Positions 59,995-64,000 of a stretch of DNA of 64,000 nt are shown piece after piece. The stretch is from Chryseobacterium echinoideorum. GTDB taxonomy: Bacteria; Bacteroidota; Bacteroidia; Flavobacteriales; Weeksellaceae. The DNA lies in NCBI RefSeq assembly GCF_007474535.1, contig NZ_VKNW01000004.1, forward strand, positions 248,001-312,000, in the 5' to 3' direction. How positions within the stretch are numbered: the stretch's first letter is position 1; every line of letters starts with the position of its first letter. A program made the position numbers and the translations under genes. The notes below the pieces were generated by a model, which was not told the DNA's origin, ran no database searches, and saw nothing but the letters and a program-made list of their open reading frames with translations.

Positions 59995-60657
59995 TTAAAA
60001 ATTAAACTTAAGATTTTTAATCTCTTCTGCATTCGCAAAACTTTCATAAGGCAGGACAGCCGAAGAATGAAAGTAATTTCCACCAGTTACATTTTTCAGT
60101 TCGGAAATATTACTGGAACGGACACCTCCTCCAATTAAAATTTTAATTTCATCAGAATAATCTTCAACCAGTTTTTTTAAATTTTCCTTCCCTTCAACAG
60201 CAGAATTTTTCCCGCCTGAAGTAAGAATTTCTTTAAAACCTAATTCAATGATTTTTTCTGTTGATTCAAAAATATTTTTTGTTCTGTCTATGGCTCTATG
60301 AAAAACACAGGGTTTACCGTTCGCAAGATCAACAAGAATTTTATTTTTCTCTACATCAACTTCATGATTTTCATCTAAAATTCCGAATACAAAACCATCT
60401 GCATTAGCTTTTGAAAAAGCCAATATATCTTTCTGCATCCGCAGAAATTCATGATTGCTGTACAAAAAATTTCCACCCACAGGACGAATCATCACATGAA
60501 TCGGTTTCAGGTATTTTTCTTTTAAATATCCGAACTCTTCAAGATTCGGTGTAATTCCTCCTAAATTGATGTCTGCACAAAATTCAATCCTGTCGGCAAC
60601 AGAATTGAGAGCGATTTCAGCAGAAGTAATATCGAAAGTGGCTATTTCCAGGAACAT
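59995..60657 (-). CDS. cutC: CutC family protein
   Basis: 220 residues, (beta/alpha)8 barrel. Family blocks: FLEIATFDITSAEIALNSVA, DRIEFCADINLGGITPN, HVMIRPVGGNFLYSNHEFLR, and LTSGGKNSAVEG. CutC was linked to copper homeostasis in E. coli, but that role is disputed. It is read in the same direction as the asparaginase and GH20 genes with 42-bp gaps, so it is likely in their operon. Confidence 0.93.
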   Translation of the reverse strand: MFLEIATFDITSAEIALNSVADRIEFCADINLGGITPNLEEFGYLKEKYLKPIHVMIRPVGGNFLYSNHEFLRMQKDILAFSKANADGFVFGILDENHEVDVEKNKILVDLANGKPCVFHRAIDRTKNIFESTEKIIELGFKEILTSGGKNSAVEGKENLKKLVEDYSDEIKILIGGGVRSSNISELKNVTGGNYFHSSAVLPYESFANAEEIKNLKFNF

Positions 60658-60699
60658 AAAATTTGAGGTTTAGTTAAAATACTTTTTATTTTTAAAAGA

Positions 60700-61692
60700 T
60701 TATTTCAAAGCAAAATTAGGTTTTTCGAGACGGTTTCCTTTTTGGTCATAAACCGCAAAATTAAACCCATCCTGAATACAATATGAACCATATTCTCCTT
60801 TTTTATTGATGGCAATAAAACCAACCTGAATATCTTTTAAGTTTTTATTTCTTTTTTGAGTAATTTTCACAATTCTTTCAACGGCTTCTTTACAAGCCTG
60901 TTGCGGATCTCTGCCTTGTCGCATCAATTCAACCACCAAATGGGTTCCCACAGTTCTGATTACTTCTTCACCATGACCTGTTGCCGTTGCCGCACCAACT
61001 TCATTATCTACAAACAAACCTGCACCAATAATGGGAGAATCTCCTACTCTTCCGTGCATTTTAAAAGCCATTCCGCTGGTTGTACATGCTCCGGAAAGAT
61101 TTCCCTGTGCATCCAAAGCAATCATTCCGATTGTATCATGATTTTCAATATTGACAATCGGTTGATATTTGCTATCTTTCAACCATTCTTTCCACTCTTT
61201 TTCAGATTCGGCAGAGAGAATGTTTTCTTTTTTAAAACCATGAGAAACGGCAAACTGCAAAGCTCCGTCACCAACAAGCATCACATGAGGTGTCTTTTCC
61301 ATTACCGCTCTTGCTACAGAAATCGGATTTTTAATATGTTCTAAAGCTGCAACTGAACCGATATTGTAGTTCTCATCCATGATACAGGCATCCAAAGTCA
61401 CTCTTCCGTCTCTGTCGGGACGACCTCCGTAGCCAACACTTCTTTCTGTAGGATCATTTTCAACCAAACGGACACCTTTCTCGACTGCATCCAAAGCTCT
61501 TCCGCCACTTTTTAAAATTTTCCAGGCTTCTTCATTTGCTTTCAAACCAAAATTCCATGTGGAAAGCACAATTGGCTTATTTAAAGGTTTATCATTTTCA
61601 GGCAAATCTTTTGTAATAAAATCTAATGGATTTAATAATAATGCGGAAGATACCAATGCTGTATTTTTTATAAATTTTCTGCGTGAAGACAT
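60700..61692 (-). CDS. N4-(beta-GlcNAc)-L-asparaginase (Ntn hydrolase)
   Basis: 330 residues. N-terminal RRKFIKNTALVSSALLL resembles a Tat or Sec signal. The Ntn self-processing site is HDTIGMIALDAQGNLSGACT with the new N-terminal Thr nucleophile, and substrate loops are GRVGDSPIIGAGLFVDN and GAATATGHGEE. The family includes glycosylasparaginase of Elizabethkingia, which cleaves the GlcNAc-Asn bond left after glycan removal. The neighbours GH20 and beta-mannosidase support a glycoprotein-degradation role. Confidence 0.93.
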   Translation of the reverse strand: MSSRRKFIKNTALVSSALLLNPLDFITKDLPENDKPLNKPIVLSTWNFGLKANEEAWKILKSGGRALDAVEKGVRLVENDPTERSVGYGGRPDRDGRVTLDACIMDENYNIGSVAALEHIKNPISVARAVMEKTPHVMLVGDGALQFAVSHGFKKENILSAESEKEWKEWLKDSKYQPIVNIENHDTIGMIALDAQGNLSGACTTSGMAFKMHGRVGDSPIIGAGLFVDNEVGAATATGHGEEVIRTVGTHLVVELMRQGRDPQQACKEAVERIVKITQKRNKNLKDIQVGFIAINKKGEYGSYCIQDGFNFAVYDQKGNRLEKPNFALK

Positions 61693-61736
61693 ATTATATT
61701 AGTTTTTAGGTTGTGGGGTTTAGATTTTATTTAAAA

Positions 61737-64000
61737 TTAATTAGCTCCGATCTCATCTACAAAAAGCCATGCTTTTGAATCTGCTCCGGGATTTCCGGCA
61801 GGAATAATTCCTGCATTTTCTATTTTAATTTTAAGGTATTTAGAATTTTGAATTCCCACATTTAATTTTATTTTTCCTTTTACAGAAAGAATTTCTTCTT
61901 TTCCGATTTCTTTAATCATTTTAAAATTTGTTCCATCATCAGAAATAAAAATCTGAGCCGATTTTGCTAAATGAATCCAGCTTCCTTTGTTGTCTAAAGT
62001 GTTGAAATAAACTTCTGAAAACGGAGTTTTTTGTCCAAAATCTATTGTTGCCACAACATCTTTCCCTTGGAAACCCAACCATGTTTTTCCCAACTGTCTT
62101 TGATTTCCGATAATTCCGTCAACTAAAGTAAATGCTCCTCCAAACGAATAGTTTTCACTGGGTTGCTCTTCTAAAACAATACCTTTTCCAGTGGTTTTAG
62201 AAACTGAAAACGATTGAGAAGAAATGGCTGACTTTAATTTTCCATTCTCAAAATACGCTGATTTTACCGTCAATGATTGTGAAACCGGAATAGGGTTTTC
62301 ATATCTTTGAGAGTTTGCAGTAGGATCAGTTCCATCCAAAGTATATCTTATTCCGTTTGGATTTTGTGAAGTGGAAAGTTCATTAAAGATACCTCTATTT
62401 GCAGCAATCACTTTTCCTGAAATGTTGTAAATGCTTTTTGCGTAGTTAACATTCATTTTATCTAAAACTTTAAAATGCTCCACCACTCTGTTTTCAAATT
62501 TTTTATAATTTTTTGGATCAGAAGTTCCCCATGCAACCTCCGAAAGTGCCATTATTCTTGGAAAAATCATGTATTCAACCTGCTTAAAATCCAAAATATA
62601 TTCCGTCCACAAATTTGCCTGAACTCCCAAAATATATTTCGCCTGTTCTGCATTCAATTCAGTCGGAATAGGATTATAAGAATACACCTTATCCAATGGC
62701 GTAAAACCTCCGAAAGCATTCGGCTCGGTTGCAGGATCTCCCTGATAATGATCAAAATAACAATAAGAACCAGGAGTCATTACCGCAAAATGATCCGATT
62801 TGGCTGCCTCAATTCCACCATTTACGCCAGTCCAGCTCATTACCGCTGCGTTTGGTGCTAAACCGCCTTCCAAAATCTCATCCCAACCAATGATTTTTCT
62901 ACCTTTTGAATTGACGTATTTTTCAATTCTTTGGATAAAATAGCTTTGCAACCCATGTTCATCTTGCAGATTATTTTTTTTGATTAATTCCTGACAATGT
63001 GCGCATTCTTTCCATCTTGTTTTCGGACATTCGTCACCACCGATGTGAATATATTGTGAAGGAAAGAGAGTCATTACTTCATCCAAAACATTTTCTAAAA
63101 AGGTAAAAGTTTCATCTTTCGGACAGAAAACATCATCAAAAACACCCCATTTTGTCGCAGGTTCAAAAGGTTCTGTTGTACAAGCCAATTCAGGATAAGC
63201 CGATAAAGCAGCCAAAGCATGACCCGGCATTTCAATTTCCGGAACAACCGTAATGTGGCGTTCTGCGGCATATTTCACGACTTCTTTAATCTGTTCCTGA
63301 GTATAAAAATAAGGTCCGTAAGGTTTTCCGTCAAAAGTATTATCCACGTAAGCTCCGATCATTGATTCTTTACGTTTGGAGCCAACCTGCGTTAATTTAG
63401 GATATTTTTTAATCTCTATTCTCCAACCCTGATCGTCTGTTAAATGCCAGTGAAAAGTATTCAATTTATACATTGCTAAATAATCAATGTATTTCTTTAC
63501 CTCTTCAACCGTAAAAAAATGACGCGAAACGTCTAAGTGCATTCCGCGCCAAGCAAATTTTGGCTCGTCTTGAATTTTCATGGCAGGAATTTTTCCTGAA
63601 TCTTTGTATTGCTCAAACAACTGAACTAATGTTTGAAGTGCTAAAAAATATCCTTGCTCAGTATATGAATTAATCGTAATCCGTTTTGAAGAAATATGAA
63701 TTGCATATCTTTCTTTTGGCGGAATCCGACTTGAAGGTGAATGACTCAATATAGGTGGAAATGTAGAATATATCAATTGAACTGCTTCGTCTTTTTTCCT
63801 ATATTTGAATCTCAGTTTCTTATCTACATGATTTTTGAAATATTCTGTTTCCTGTTTTGGTAAATTTTTATCTAATATAAAATTCTTAGGAATAATAAAT
63901 TCACCTTCCTGAAACTCAATTTTCTGAGGATAAGGAATCAGATTGAGTTTTGTCTGGGAAAAAAATAATCCCGAAATTAATATTGAAAATAAAAGTAAGA
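61737..64000 (-). CDS. GH20 beta-N-acetylhexosaminidase (start just beyond window)
   Basis: The frame stays open to the right edge and encodes at least 754 residues; only a few N-terminal residues are missing. The visible start is a signal peptide (FSILISGLFFSQ) followed by TKLNLIPYPQKIEFQEG, the GH20b domain. The catalytic barrel has GMHLDVSRHFFTVEEVKKYI, FHWHLTDDQGWRIEIKKYP and the acid pair HIGGDECPKTRW, with WDEILEGGLAP. The C-terminus carries an FN3-like chitobiase module and an F5/8-type region. It removes terminal GlcNAc/GalNAc. The TTG at 63776 is an internal codon, not the start. Confidence 0.95.
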   Translation of the reverse strand, partial: LLLFSILISGLFFSQTKLNLIPYPQKIEFQEGEFIIPKNFILDKNLPKQETEYFKNHVDKKLRFKYRKKDEAVQLIYSTFPPILSHSPSSRIPPKERYAIHISSKRITINSYTEQGYFLALQTLVQLFEQYKDSGKIPAMKIQDEPKFAWRGMHLDVSRHFFTVEEVKKYIDYLAMYKLNTFHWHLTDDQGWRIEIKKYPKLTQVGSKRKESMIGAYVDNTFDGKPYGPYFYTQEQIKEVVKYAAERHITVVPEIEMPGHALAALSAYPELACTTEPFEPATKWGVFDDVFCPKDETFTFLENVLDEVMTLFPSQYIHIGGDECPKTRWKECAHCQELIKKNNLQDEHGLQSYFIQRIEKYVNSKGRKIIGWDEILEGGLAPNAAVMSWTGVNGGIEAAKSDHFAVMTPGSYCYFDHYQGDPATEPNAFGGFTPLDKVYSYNPIPTELNAEQAKYILGVQANLWTEYILDFKQVEYMIFPRIMALSEVAWGTSDPKNYKKFENRVVEHFKVLDKMNVNYAKSIYNISGKVIAANRGIFNELSTSQNPNGIRYTLDGTDPTANSQRYENPIPVSQSLTVKSAYFENGKLKSAISSQSFSVSKTTGKGIVLEEQPSENYSFGGAFTLVDGIIGNQRQLGKTWLGFQGKDVVATIDFGQKTPFSEVYFNTLDNKGSWIHLAKSAQIFISDDGTNFKMIKEIGKEEILSVKGKIKLNVGIQNSKYLKIKIENAGIIPAGNPGADSKAWLFVDEIGAN

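Overview
The window looks like chromosomal DNA of a Chryseobacterium-like member of the Flavobacteriia (Bacteroidota). The DNA is AT-rich. Genes lack clear Shine-Dalgarno sites, and many are preceded by the flavobacterial -7 box TAnnTTTG. There is a type IX secretion sorting tail (47440-49356), a Bacteroidota-type curli operon, a Bat (aerotolerance) operon, GSCFA, DUF4269, DUF4834, DUF6263 and YfhO proteins, and a CutC/GH20/glycosylasparaginase/beta-mannosidase group. No rRNA, tRNA, CRISPR array, prophage or transposase gene was seen. The genus assignment is inference from gene content.

Layout. 1-1241: 3' part of an rhlE-type helicase. 1304-7074 (minus): a complete curli (functional amyloid) operon in transcription order csgA, csgB-like, csgE, csgF, csgG, ending in a TolB-like surface lipoprotein. 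7325-10575 (plus): Nudix hydrolase, PlsC-like acyltransferase, small lipoprotein, and the murein-recycling ligase mpl. 10694-17093: redox and stress genes (SnoaL-like, SDR, HxlR regulator, aldo/keto reductase, DHA2 efflux pump, GNAT-like protein, pirin, FMN reductase). 17185-18059: two unrecognised accessory genes. 18306-20341: beta-helix lipoprotein, small membrane protein and MarC. 20382-27837 (minus): Bat operon moxR-DUF58-membrane protein-batA-batB-batC-batD. 28088-35344 (plus): DinB protein, a four-helix-bundle gene enclosed by inverted repeats, rlmB, DUF6263 lipoprotein, DUF4834, YfhO and a glycosyltransferase. 35398-41038: lipoprotein, ypdA, TonB receptor, rplS, DAACS symporter. 41132-53511: cbpA-cbpM, then minus-strand housekeeping genes (membrane protein, TatD, DUF4269, GSCFA, prenyl synthase, M1 peptidase, DacB, PriA). 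53669-56446: LptB with an extra C-terminal domain, a WYL regulator and a DinB protein. 56665-64000 (minus): a glycoprotein-degradation cluster (GH20, glycosylasparaginase, CutC, GH2 beta-mannosidase), interrupted by a GxxExxY gene and a structured tandem-repeat array. The GH20 gene runs off the right edge.

The most notable signals are these. (1) A curli system with an unusually long CsgA (about 34 strand units, with a 44-residue super-period in its C-terminal half), a CsgG fused to a predicted beta-barrel, an N-terminally extended CsgE and a propeller lipoprotein. (2) A 457-bp cassette holding only a 23S-IVS-type four-helix-bundle gene between inverted arms matching at 21 of 24 positions. (3) A 165-bp tandem repeat whose copies show a compensatory base-pair change, next to a GxxExxY gene. 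(4) LptB carrying an extra domain of about 110 residues.
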